Assembly (NCBI RefSeq): GCF_038502225.1
Contig: NC_091307.1
Location: 20,753,173 to 20,817,172 of the forward strand
DNA length: 64,000 nt
Reading direction: 5' to 3'
Source of the DNA: Cherax quadricarinatus
Lineage: Eukaryota; Arthropoda; Malacostraca; Decapoda; Parastacidae
Below, piece by piece: positions 37,080-47,691 of the stretch. A program made the translations under genes and the position numbers. Each line of letters begins with the position of its first letter. The stretch's first letter is position 1. Below the pieces are notes generated by a model. The model did not search any database and had not been told where the DNA came from. It was given only the letters and a program-made list of their open reading frames with translations.

Positions 37080-37560
37080 ATAAATATTCATGTTATGTAT
37101 ACGCATTCCTAAATGCTAATTTACGCAGTTATACACAAACACTGATTCGTTAATGTATGTACATGTATAAATGATAATGTTAAGAATTCGCATTCATAAA
37201 CATTGTTGTACGTAAGTATATACATTCATAAATACCAATTTACCTAAGTAAATGTTTTCTTAAATACTAATGTATTTCGGTATACACATTCACTATCGCT
37301 AATACACGTAATTACACACATTCAGTATTAATAATACACATACGTATACATATTCATAATCAGTAATACAAGCAAGTATACACATATATAATCACCAGTA
37401 ATACACGTTCATAATTACTAATACACTAATTCATTATCACTAATACAAGCATACACATTTATTATAACTAATGCAAGCAAACACATTCATTATCATTAAT
37501 ATACAAGTATACACATTCATAAATGCTAACATACAATATAATGAGTATTATAATACAAAG
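37080..37560. repeat. Degenerate repeats around ATACACATTCATAA
   Basis: Irregularly spaced variants of tatacacattcataa and taatacaagc recur about twelve times. They run up to the 27-bp minisatellite and may be its old, decayed flank or a separate array. Confidence 0.55.
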
Positions 37561-37576
37561 ATGGATCAGGACAAAC

Positions 37577-39714
37577 GAGTGAAACACCTGACAGTAGTGC
37601 AAACACACAAACACCTGACAGTGGCAGAAACACAAACACCCGACAGTGGTAAAAACACAAACACCCGACAGTGGTAAAAAACACAAACACCTGGCAGTGG
37701 TAGAAACACACAAACACCTGGCAGTGGTAGAAACACACAAACACCTGACAGTAGCAGAAACACACAAACACCTGACAGTAGCAGAAACACACAAACACCT
37801 GGCAGTGGTAGAAACACACAAACACCCGACAGTGGTAAAAACACACAAACACCTGACAGTAGCAGAAACACACAAACACCCGACAGTGGTAGAAACACAC
37901 AAACACCTGGCAGTGCTAGAAACACACAAACATTTGGCAGTGGTAGAAACACACAAACATTTGGCAGTGGTAGAAACACACAAACATCTGGCAGTAGCAG
38001 AAACACACAAACACCCGACAGTGGTAAAAAAAACACAAACATCTGGCAGTATCAGAAACACACAAACACCTGGCAGTAGCAGAAGCACACAAACACCCGA
38101 CAGTGGTAAAAACACACAAACACCCGACAGTGGTAAAAACACACAAACATCTGGCAGTGATAGAAACACACAAACACCTGAGAGTAGCAGAAACACACAA
38201 ACACCTGGCAGTGGTAGAAACACACAAACATCTGGCAGTGGTAGAAACACACAAACACCTGACAGTAGCAGAAACACACAAACACCCGACAGTGGTAAAA
38301 AAACACACAAACACCTGGCAGTAGCAGAAACACACAAACACCTGACAGTAGCAGAAACACACAAACACCTGACAGTAGCAGAAACACACAAACACCTGAC
38401 AGTAGCAGAAACACACAAACACCTGGCAGTGGTAGAAACACACAAACACCCGACAGCGGTAAAAACACACAAACACCTGACAGTAGCAGAAACACACAAA
38501 CACCCGACAGTGGTAGAAACACACAAACACCTGGCAGTGGTAGAAACACACAAACATTTGGCAGTGGTAGAAACACACAAACATCTGGCAGTATCAGAAA
38601 CACACAAACACCTGGCAGTAGCAGAAGCACACAAACACCCGACAGTGGTAAAAACACACAAACATCTGGCAGTGGTAGAAACACACAAACACCTGAGAGT
38701 AGCAGAAACACACAAACACCTGGCAGTGGTAGAAACACACAAACATCTGGCAGTGGTAGAAACACACAAACACCTGGCAGTAGCAGAAACACACAAACAC
38801 CTGGCAGTGGTAGAAACACACAAACATCTGGCAGTGGTAGAAACACACAAACACCTGACAGTAGCAGAAACACACAAACACCCGACAGTGGTAAAAAAAC
38901 ACACAAACACCTGGCAGTAGCAGAAACACACAAACACCTGACAGTAGCAGAAACACACAAACACCTGACAGTAGCAGAAACACACAAACACCTGACAGTA
39001 GCAGAAACACACAAACACCTGGCAGTGGTAGAAACACACAAACACCCGACAGCGGTAAAAACACACAAACACCTGACAGTAGCAGAAACACACAAACACC
39101 CGACAGTGGTAGAAACACACAAACACCTGGCAGTGGTAGAAACACACAAACATTTGGCAGTGGTAGAAACACACAAACATCTGGCAGTATCAGAAACACA
39201 CAAACACCTGGCAGTAGCAGAAGCACACAAACACCCGACAGTGGTAAAAACACACAAACATCTGGCAGTGGTAGAAACACACAAACACCTGAGAGTAGCA
39301 GAAACACACAAACACCTGGCAGTGGTAGAAACACACAAACATCTGGCAGTGGTAGAAACACACAAACACCTGGCAGTAGCAGAAACACACAAACACCTGA
39401 CAGTAGCAGAAACACACAAACACCTGACAGTAGCAGAAACACACAAACACCTGACAGTAGCAGAAACACACAAACACCTGACAGTAGCAGAAACACACAA
39501 ACACCCGACAGTGGTAAAAAAACACACAAACACCTGACAGTGGTAGAAACACACAAACACCTGACAGTGGTAAAAAACACACAAACATCTGGCAGTAGTA
39601 GAAACACACAAACACCTGGCAGTATCAGAAACACACAAACACCTGACAGTGGCAGAAACACACAAACACCCGACAGTGGTAAAAAACACACAAACACCTG
39701 GCGGTGGTAGAAAT
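37577..39714. repeat. 2.1-kb minisatellite, 27-bp monomer
   Basis: About 79 units of aaacacacaaacacctg followed by gcagtggtag or variants. Monomers fall into recognisable types (cccgacagtggta, ctgacagtagc, tttggcagtgg, tctggcagtat). The order of types repeats at an offset of exactly 596 bp between 38314-38850 and 38910-39450; for example cgacagcggt lies at 38451 and 39047, and ctggcagtat at 38585 and 39181. An earlier partial block has offset 542. Because 27 is a multiple of three and the unit lacks stops on the minus strand, long frames of 9-residue repeats appear on both strands (up to 570 codons); they are artefacts. Confidence 0.97.
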
Positions 39715-40465
39715 AAACACACAAATAGAAGATCAAAGCAAAAGGTGAGAGGACCTCTGCACATTTCATTCTACAACTGAGAGGGAAATGTGTTTTATTC
39801 CAGGGACCACTTCAGATGGACCACTTCAGATGGACCACTTCAGATGGACCTCTCAACAGGAGGGGTACCTACCAGTGGCCAGCTAACTAATGAATAAGGT
39901 ATATGTGTAGTAACTGGGTATCTTACTCATGTCTAACTTTTATCCATCAGTTCGTGGGTATTGTGGTTATTGTGCCCAGGGCCGGATTTGGGCAAAAGGC
40001 AAACATAAATCAGCTTAAGGCCTCACAGTCTGTAAGGGGCATCTCAAAATTTCAGAAATTATTGTATCTTTGCTTATGGCTAAATCCAACTCTAAACCCA
40101 CACCTAATTAACTCTCATTTCTAACAGTTAAAATTTTTTTTATACAATTTAATATGCGATTTAACAAGTTAGCTTTTCTCTTCAGGACATCGTTCATAAC
40201 TTTTCCTTTAAAAAATAATAGCAAGAAAGAAAATGTTGAAAGCTGACTGATTTCTTAAGGTTTATCAGTGCTAATCTTGTTAAGACTTTGTAAATTACGT
40301 TTCATTTTCTGGCAATAACAAGTTTACAACAGTAGTTCACTGCTGGGAAATAGGTACATGCAGTCGTAGGGAATGGATGTGCAGTGATTTTTTCTTAGTA
40401 GTGTTTTTAAATTGGACGATTAAAGGCGTATTAATTTACTTCTAATGGCGTAACCCTTTCACCTA
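39715..40465. other. Unique sequence between two minisatellites
   Basis: No gene is recognised. The unit ggaccacttcagat is repeated about four times at 39804-39852. Confidence 0.55.
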
Positions 40466-40975
40466 GCACGGGATGGTGGGGTTACGTCACCCAGCACGGG
40501 ATGGTGGGGTTACGTCACCCAGCACGGGATGGTGGGGTTACGTCACCCAGCACGGGATGGTGGGGTTACGTCACCCAGCACGGGATGGTGGGGTTACGTC
40601 ACCCAGCACGGGATGGTGGGGTTACGTCACCCAGCACGGGATGGTGGGGTTACGTCACCCAGCACGGGATGGTGGGGTTACGTCACCCAGCACGGGATGG
40701 TGGGGTTACGTCACCCAGCACGGGATGGTGGGGTTACACCACCAAGCACGGGATGGTGGGGTTACACCACCATGCACGGGATGGTGGGGTTACACCACCA
40801 AGCACGGGATAGTGGGGTTACACCACCAAGCACGGGATGGTGGGGTTACACCACCAAGCACGGGATGGTGGGGTTACACCACCAAGCACGGGATGGTGGG
40901 GTTACACCACCAAGCACGGGATGGTGGGGTTACACCACCAAGCACGGGATGGTGGGGTTACACCACCTCATGCAG
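40466..40975. repeat. 28-bp minisatellite, nine plus nine monomers of two types
   Basis: Eighteen 28-bp units on gcacgggatggtggggtta. The gttac positions run at exact 28-bp steps from 40481 to 40957. The first nine units read ttacgtcacccag and the last nine ttacaccaccaag (one has atg for aag), so the array changes type once, at about 40735. TTACGTCA in the first nine is a CRE/ATF-like octamer (reverse TGACGTAA). Open frames across it are artefacts of the period. Confidence 0.97.
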
Positions 40976-41705
40976 GGGTGGTTCACTAACAGACTTATTC
41001 TCTGTTAACATTTACCAAACAGAGCCTCTACAGTTTTTTTTAAACCTTCGAGACTCATCATGTCTAAATCCGGCTCTGACTGAACACAATCTATATGATA
41101 CAAGACCATTTAACTCCACCTGCTCCTAAGGTACACACAAGTTTAATAACCTCCGCTCGTCCCCTTTGCCTTCATACAACAGGAACTCCGATGATGTAAT
41201 GCACTTCCCCCTATCTATACCTAAACGTCGGGTCCATACTGGCCCCCTTTGTCCACCCTTTAATCTAAGCCCTAATATCGACTAGCTAACAGAGTGGTCT
41301 CTTTGAGCAACTTCAATTCCCTAGGCTCCTACCTGCTCAGTTTTAAGCTTCACCATTTTATATATTTTACTAGTAACTTTTTTCATATATTTTTTTTACG
41401 ACAGCTTCAAGAGTTCAAATTTATTTTCCGTGTGATGATTTCTTTGATGAGCTTTTATGAGTTACATTAGTTAGTTTCTTTCTCTAAGAGCACTCTCATA
41501 GATGAATTCACATTATCAAAGACTTTATCCATTTTTTTAAATGTAATATCCCAACATTTTAATTGTGATGAAAAGATTGCAAGTCCCTCGTCAAAAATTT
41601 ATATGAGAGGGGAAATGATTTTAATTTGCATAACATCGTAGAAACGTTTTACAAATATCCATATCGTTCTTCTTATCAGTTATACATATAATGTGTGTTT
41701 GTTTT
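40976..41705. other. Unique AT-rich sequence, no gene seen
   Basis: Poly-T runs and short frames only. The 3' end of the inverted LINE copy starts right after it. Confidence 0.5.
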
Positions 41706-41706
41706 G

Positions 41707-43370
41707 AACACGTCGGCCGTCTCCCACCGAGGCAGGATAACCCAGAAAAGAAAAACATTTTCACCATCATTCACACAATCACTGTCTTTCCAGAGGTGCT
41801 CAGATACGACAGTTTAAATCTCATTCCAAACAGCCAATATCCCAACCCCTTCCTTTAAAGTGCAGGCATTATACTTCCCATCTTCAAGACTCAAGTCTGA
41901 CTAACAGGTTTTCCTGAATCCCTGAATACAGCAGCTCGTCAGGTGCCAAAAACCATTCGTCTTATTCACTCCTAACACGCTCACACATACCTGCTGTATA
42001 TCCAAGCCCCTTGCACACAAAACCTCTTTTACCCCCTCCCTCCATCCTTTCCTAGGACGACCCCTAATCCTCCTCCCCTCCATTACAGATTTATACACAA
42101 TCCAAGTCATCCTATTTTGCTCAATCCTCTCTAAATGACCAACCCCCCCAGCCCTCTGAATACTACTTTTAGTAATTCCCCACCTCTTCCTAATTTCTAT
42201 ACTACGAATTCTGTACATAATATTTACACTACACATTGCCCTTGGACACATCTTCACTGCCTCCAGCCTTCTCCTTGCTGCAGCATTTACAACCAAAGTT
42301 TCACACCCATATAAGAGTGTTGGTACCACTACTTTCATACATTCCCTTCTTTGCCTCCATGGATACCACTCTACGTCTTCACATATACCTCAGTGTAACA
42401 CTCACTTTTTTCTTTATCATTTCTATGGTGCACCTCGTCCTTCATAAACCCATCCGCTGACAAGTCTCCTCTCAAATATCTGAACACACACTTCTTCCAT
42501 ACTCCCTCCCTCCAATGTGATATCTAGTTTTTCTTTACCTAAAGCGTTTGATATCCTCATCACCTTACTCTTATCTATGTTCACTTTCAACTTTCTACCT
42601 TTACACACCCTCCCAAACTCGTCCACTAACCTATGCAACTTTTCTTTAGAATTTTCCAAAAGCACAGTATCATCATCAAAAACTGTCAACTTCCATTTTG
42701 TATTTGATTCCCCATAATTTAATCCCACCTCTCTCCCCAACACCCTACCATTTACTTCTTTTACAACCCCATCTATTAATATGTTAAACAACCATAGTGA
42801 CATTGTGCATCCCATTATAAGACCTACTTTTACTGGAAAGTAATCTTACTCTCTCCTATACACCCTAACCTGAGCCTCATTATCCTCTTAAAAACTCTTT
42901 ACAGCATTTAGTAATTTACTATTCCACGCACTTGCAACAACTGCCACATTGCTCCCTTATCCAACCTATCATATGCATTTTCTAAATCCATAACTGCAAT
43001 GAATACTTCTTTACCTTTATCTAAATATTGTTCACATATATGCTCCAATGTAAACACTTGATCTACACATCCCCTACCCATTCTAAAGCCTCCTTGTTCA
43101 TCTGCGATCCTGCTCTCTGTCTTACCTCAAACTATTTCAGTAATAACCCTACTATACACTTTACCTGGTATACTAAATAAACTTATTCCCCTATAATTTT
43201 TGCATTCTCTTTTGTTCCCTATTCCTTTATATAAAGGAACTATATAGGCTCTCCCCCAATCCGTAGGTACCTTCCCCTCTTGCATACATTTATTGAACAA
43301 AAGTACCAACTACTCCAAAACTATATCCCCCCTGCTTTTAACATTTCTGTCATGATCTCATCAGTATCTA
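41707..43370 (-). mobile_element. 5'-truncated LINE of the EN-RT family, inverted copy
   Basis: On the minus strand this is the same family as 47326-50922, beginning within RT motif 1 (EMLKAGG region) and ending in the shared 3' tail (41707-41735, inverted: gtgggagacggccgacgtg). The endonuclease part is missing. Many small deletions and stops show it is old. 5' truncation is typical of target-primed reverse transcription. Confidence 0.9.
41935..43370 (-). pseudogene. Reverse transcriptase pseudogene (LINE copy 3)
   Basis: Three open pieces on the minus strand cover the polymerase. 43309-43127 holds LFNKCMQEGKVPTDWGRAYI and YRGISLFSIPGKVY. 42815-42423 holds MSLWLFNILIDGVVKEVN and TVFDDDTVLL. 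42338-41901 holds TLLYGCETLVVNAAARRRLE and GRPRKGWREGVKEVLC. In the catalytic box the usual F-A-D-D is altered to F-D-D-D, and two residues are missing just before it compared with copy 1. The part between 43127 and 42815 is broken by stops. Not functional. Confidence 0.85.
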
Positions 43371-43375
43371 TATGT

Positions 43376-44090
43376 TCGTGCGCAAACAAAGATCTTCTGA
43401 TAAACTCAGTGTAATCTAGCACTAATAATTGACCAATGAATGGAAGAATAAATGAAATAAATATATTAATGAAGGAATGAATGAAAATTTATTCTCATTC
43501 ACTCTCTCTCTATCTCTCTTTGAAATATCACGTTTTCAAAGAATCACTGTCATACTATTTAAATTTGAAAGGAAAAAAGTGCCCCGCTTCTCTGACGGCA
43601 TGCTATTTTTTTTATATTTCGTCAGAATTGAAGTAACACTATACCAGACACACAGACTTGTCAAGTATCTAATTATTTCCCAGGCTGGTTATTCTTTTTT
43701 CCTTCTTTTGAAAGAAAGAATTGTTGTGTGTGTCAATAACACTATTTTGTTCGGTAATATTGCCGTCGCGCGATCACCGGCAGAAGGATCGAGTCTATCA
43801 TTTTCTTTGTTTTTGCGAGGAATAACTCACACGGGTTTCGTGTTCGACAAACGCAAAAGCAATTGGGAGGTGAATCCCTCCCTGTATAATTCCTGGCTGC
43901 TAGTGCCAGTAGGCCTGCTGCTGTGCTTCTCCTTTCTTAGATCATACCTACTCCTGAAAACGTATCCAGTGTATGCTTCTACCGCCTCTTCATCCAGGTC
44001 ATACAGCATTGTTTTTGTCTATTGAGAAAACATTTCAGAATGTCCTCACGTCTCTGCTTCTCATCTGGCTCTTCACATGTTATCATTATA
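43376..44090. other. Unique sequence, no gene seen
   Basis: A 182-codon frame at 43477-44025 shows no motif I know. Its Phe/Leu/Ser-rich composition and the opposing frame suggest chance. No repeats are seen. Confidence 0.4.
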
Positions 44091-44225
44091 ATTATTATAG
44101 CGCCTAGGGAATGAGAGGCAATCAAATTTGATCCAGAGAAGGAGAGAATGAGTCCATTTACCCTGGATGAAGAACCGGCTAGAAGAGTCTCTCATCGTAC
44201 ACAGCCTCTCTCTCTGTACACACTG

Positions 44226-44314
44226 TCTACCTGGAGAGTATTCCAGGGATCAACGTCCCCTCGGCCCGGTCCACGACCAGACCTCCCGGTGGATCAGGGC
44301 CTGATCAACCAGAC
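44226..44314 (-). mobile_element. GC-rich LINE 3' tail, inverted
   Basis: Minus strand: ctggttgatcaggccctgat, ccaccgggaggtctgg, cgggccgaggggacgttg, actctccaggtag. It is the inverted counterpart of 12382-12470. A gaagcgct-family SINE fragment lies beside it at about 44095-44155. Confidence 0.6.
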
Positions 44315-45200
44315 TATCTGTCTCCTAAGGATTTTGCACGCCATGGGTATGTCTAAGATTCGAAGTCTCTCCACTACATGCATGGTGAGAAGGCTCAGAG
44401 CAGGCGCAGCGTACTCATGATGTATCAAACGTATGAAGTACATATATCTCCTTGCGTATCTCATCATTTCTTCAAATTTATTTTGCATCATGTTCAGTGT
44501 TGTCCCTTCTTTCACTTAGACTCATGTTCCTCCCATTATAGTTTTCTCTCGTCTCCTTATTTTTCCCTCCTCTGTTGCTCTCTACTCCCTTTTCCTCATG
44601 CCCCTCTCTCTTTTAACTTTCTCTTCTTTCCCCTCAGTTCCCATTGCTGCGTCCAGGGTATCAGGTTCGGCGAAGCATCTCAGGTTTGAGGTCTCAGACC
44701 TCGTCTCTGGTTGCTGCCTCCCCTTCCACCCCTTAACCACTGTCTCCACTTCCACCACTTGGCCACTACCTCCATTTCCACCACTTGGCCACTACCTCCA
44801 CTTCCACCACTTGGCAACTTCGTCTTTTTCTTCCCTATTTGTGTACTAACTTTGTGTACTATGTTCGTCTTTAGAGCAATATCGTATCTTAGAAATTACT
44901 AGCCTCATCACTTGTTACCATTTGAAGGAATTTTGAAACTTTCTCTACACCTCCTTTTAGTCCCCTTTAATCGAAAAATTAATCACTCTCTACTACCCCT
45001 CCTCCCGTTGCACCTCTCAATTCCCTTACAGTAATAGGCCAATTACATCACCTAAATAACCTCATATATTAATAACATAACTAGTAACTTCTTCTGTCTC
45101 TGCTAATAGATAGTAGAACAGGATCCGACACTTTTAGAAAAGTAAATTATTTAGGGGTAAATTATTTTTTTTATTGACAGTTGTTTATTGCAACTTAATC
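44315..45200. other. Unique C/T-rich then AT-rich sequence
   Basis: A small tandem repeat, ccacttggccactacctcc (about 24-27-bp period, 3-4 units), lies at 44750-44815. Nothing else is recognised. Confidence 0.5.
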
Positions 45201-45210
45201 TGAGTTTATA

Positions 45211-45214
<4 letters not shown>

Positions 45215-45298
<84 letters not shown>
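45215..45298. repeat. (TA)n microsatellite abutting a MITE
   Basis: About 42 TA units ending exactly where the 386-bp element begins. Confidence 0.97.
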
Positions 45299-45301
<3 letters not shown>

Positions 45302-45684
45302 TGCCGAATATGTAAAACTAGTCAATTAGCAAGAACTCGTTTAAAATTAAGTTCTTTCTGAAATTTTCTCTTATACGCTTAAAGATATATTTTTTTAATT
45401 GATATAAATGTAAAAAATTACAATTTTGCCCCAAAAGAATCTTAGAAAACTTACCTAACCTTATTATAACAAGCGCAATTTATTTTAGCCTAACCCAACT
45501 AAGTATATTTTAGATTTGTTTACAATAATTTAATACTAAACCAACCCAGTGAAATATATTTTTTTCGTTAGGCTCAGAATGATTTTGGCGAAATTATTGC
45601 ATACACAAATTTTCACTTGTCCTATATGGCAAGATGAACGTTGCTATTTAAGCCAAGATCGCAAGTTCTGCCTATTCGGCACGA
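45299..45684. mobile_element. 386-bp TIR element (copy A), next to (TA)n
   Basis: Bounded by tcgtgccgaata and its inverse tattcggcacga. The same 386-bp element recurs inverted at 62184-62569 with roughly 90% identity by eye. Extended TIRs are imperfect over about 27 bp. It encodes no transposase; a 46-codon frame shared by the copies shows only amino-acid-changing differences plus one silent one, so it is not evidently under selection. I recognise the family as common in decapod genomes; its superfamily is unknown to me. Confidence 0.8.
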
Positions 45685-45811
45685 CATATACATATGTATA
45701 TATAAGCAAATATCGCGAACCAAGCGATACAAGATGCAAAACAACCACGGGGAGAGTAGAATGATAGCTCTAGACCTTTCGTGTTGCAATCAACATATCA
45801 GAGGCTTGCAA

Positions 45812-46668
45812 AGTTGCAGAAAAAAAGGAGGATGTCCGAGCCAGCACGATCCTAGAGGATGTATTCACTGGAGTGAGGGAGGGAGGGGATGGAGGGAGAG
45901 AGGGAGAGAGGGAGAGAGGGAACAAGAAATACCCCCAGGCATACCAGTACCCATAGCCAGAAAAAAAAAATCCCACAAGCGCTGATACTGTAATAGTTGT
46001 CTAAACGAAAGTAACCTGGCAATTATCAAAAATTCCTTCAGACTCCGCTATGATATAAGTAATTTTCATACATAATTATCATTAACAGAACAGCGGCTTG
46101 GCCAGGACTCGATCCTTGTTTCCATGCCCAGCCCTGTGTGAACTGAAACTGAAGTACGCATGTCTCTCTATCCACTGGACCACACAGTTCACACAGGGTT
46201 GGGCATGGGAGTGCAGGATCGAGTCCTGGCGAAGCAGCAGTTCTGTTAATGATTCAAAATCATTTGTTTCATGATTTCATTGATATACATAATTATATTG
46301 CCATTGATATGGAAGGCACTGGCAATTATGGAGTACCATCCACGAGAAAGCGGGTCCATTTAAAAGACGAGAAAACAGGACCATTTAAAATGGTTCCGTT
46401 TTCTCGTCCCTTTAAATGAACCCACTTTCTCGTGGATGGTATCCATTATATCATAGCGGAGTCTGGCGGAATTTTTGATAATTGCCACGTTACTTTCATT
46501 TAGGCTACTGTTACAATATCAGCGCTTGTGTAATTTTTTTCTAATGCTACAATATTCAATGCCTGGGGGAATTTCGTGTTCCCTTATCTATCTCTCTCTC
46601 TCCTCCCTCCAGTGAATACATCCTCTGGGATCGTGTTGGCTTGGACATACTCCTTTTTTTCTGCCGCC
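45812..46668. repeat. 857-bp near-palindrome: head-to-head pair of a tRNA-headed repeat
   Basis: The left arm (45812-46145) and right arm (46187-46668) are inverse copies with similarity along their length. Paired segments are: cagaaaaaaaggag with gatgtattcactggag at the outer end, gcgctgata with ggcaattatcaaaaattcc in the middle, and ccaggactcgatcct with ccctgtgtgaactg at the centre. The central loop (46146-46186) and left arm, read on the minus strand, give a pol III-like A box (tggtccagtggatag) and B box (ggatcgagtcc), so the unit looks like a tRNA-derived SINE. The right arm carries about 185 bp not found in the left (46256-46441), including a 108-bp foldback. Confidence 0.85.
46334..46441. 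mobile_element. 108-bp foldback element inserted in the palindrome arm
   Basis: Nearly the whole segment is one inverted repeat centred at 46387. taccatccacgagaaag at the left end is matched perfectly by its inverse at the right end; overall about five substitutions and one indel per 54-bp arm. It is absent from the equivalent place in the left arm of the large palindrome. A foldback MITE is the simplest reading. Confidence 0.7.
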
Positions 46669-47067
46669 ATTTAAATGACGAATATCTTTAGTCTGATATA
46701 AAAGGCTATTTTAAATATGCTTCAGTCTTTATTTTACTTTTGATCACAAACAAATTCAGAGTTACATTTCAAGCCATTCAAAGAATACTTTTATATTTAG
46801 CCCAGATACTAAGTTTTTTCAAGGGAAACTGCTTTAAAATAGAGTCTACCCTGCCTCTGCATCTTCGTTTTGCAAATATTGGTACAACATGTCTCGCGTT
46901 TTTATGCAATATTAAAGAAGGTATAGATTTATTACTCATGGTTTTACGGGCTGTTTCAAAAATTCTACTTTCTTACATAGACTGATCATCCAAACTGATA
47001 GTCTCTAACTTCTCGTTTTTTATACACAGCTTAAGGAAAACTTATCAAGATTCACTATTTACTTGAC
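46669..47067. other. Unique AT-rich sequence, no gene seen
   Basis: An 81-codon frame at 46740-46985 has no recognisable motif. Confidence 0.45.
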
Positions 47068-47074
47068 ACTTAAT

Positions 47075-47297
47075 TACCGTATTTTGAGACATATAAGACA
47101 CTTTTTTTTTTTACCAAAAAAATCTGACCCTCAAAATCACCCTGCGTCTTACAAGGTGAAGGTCAAGCTTGGGATATACGGATAATTACATATAACAAAC
47201 AATTAAAAAAATAATGAATATACAAGGAGCACGTTTCATGCTAAATCTGATGTGCGTCTTATATGCCGGTGCGCCTTATATGCCGTAAAATTCAGTA
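47075..47297. mobile_element. Small TIR element (CATATAAGA type)
   Basis: The left end taccgtattttgagacat and the inverted right end tactgaattttacggcat match at most positions and continue as ataag(a/g)c. The interior repeats gtgcgtcttatatgccg. The short flanking duplication cttaa (47069 and 47298) is tentative. It looks like a non-autonomous DNA transposon; I do not assign a superfamily. The full-length LINE is inserted 18 bp beyond its right end. Confidence 0.5.
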
Positions 47298-47691
47298 CTT
47301 AAATAATATACTGTATTTCAAATCTTTACTGTAGTAGGTTGGTAGACAGCAACCACCCAGGGAAGTACTACCGTCCTGCCAGATGACTGTGAAACAAAAA
47401 CCTGTAATTGTTTTGCATGATGGTAGGATTGCTGGTTTCTTTTTCTGTCTCATAAACACGCTAAGATAACAGGGATATCTTGCTACTCCTACTTACACTT
47501 TGGTCACACTTCACAGACACGCACATGCATATATATATATACATACATCTAGGTTTTTCTCCTTTTTCTAAATAGCTCTTGTTCTTTTTTATTTCTTCTA
47601 TTGTCCATGGGGAAGTGGAAAAGAATCTTTCCTCCGTAAGCCATGCGTGTCGTATGAGGCGACTAAAATGCCGGGAGCAATGGGCTAGTAA

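Noticed and set aside
37468..39769. Cys/Val/Phe-rich frames of up to 570 codons on the minus strand and a 424-codon frame on the plus strand
   Set aside because: A 27-bp stop-poor repeat gives 9-residue periodic frames on both strands. No signal peptide or domain that would set a real repeat protein apart.
40473..41129. 218-codon frame over the 28-bp array
   Set aside because: Several overlapping frames are open for the same reason; the unit is a minisatellite.
43477..44025. 182-codon frame, Phe/Leu/Ser-rich
   Set aside because: No domain or clear membrane-segment pattern that I would trust, and no other support.
46078..46255. Possible tRNA gene in the palindrome centre
   Set aside because: A-box and B-box-like sequences exist but no cloverleaf with a paired acceptor stem can be drawn; better explained as a tRNA-derived repeat.
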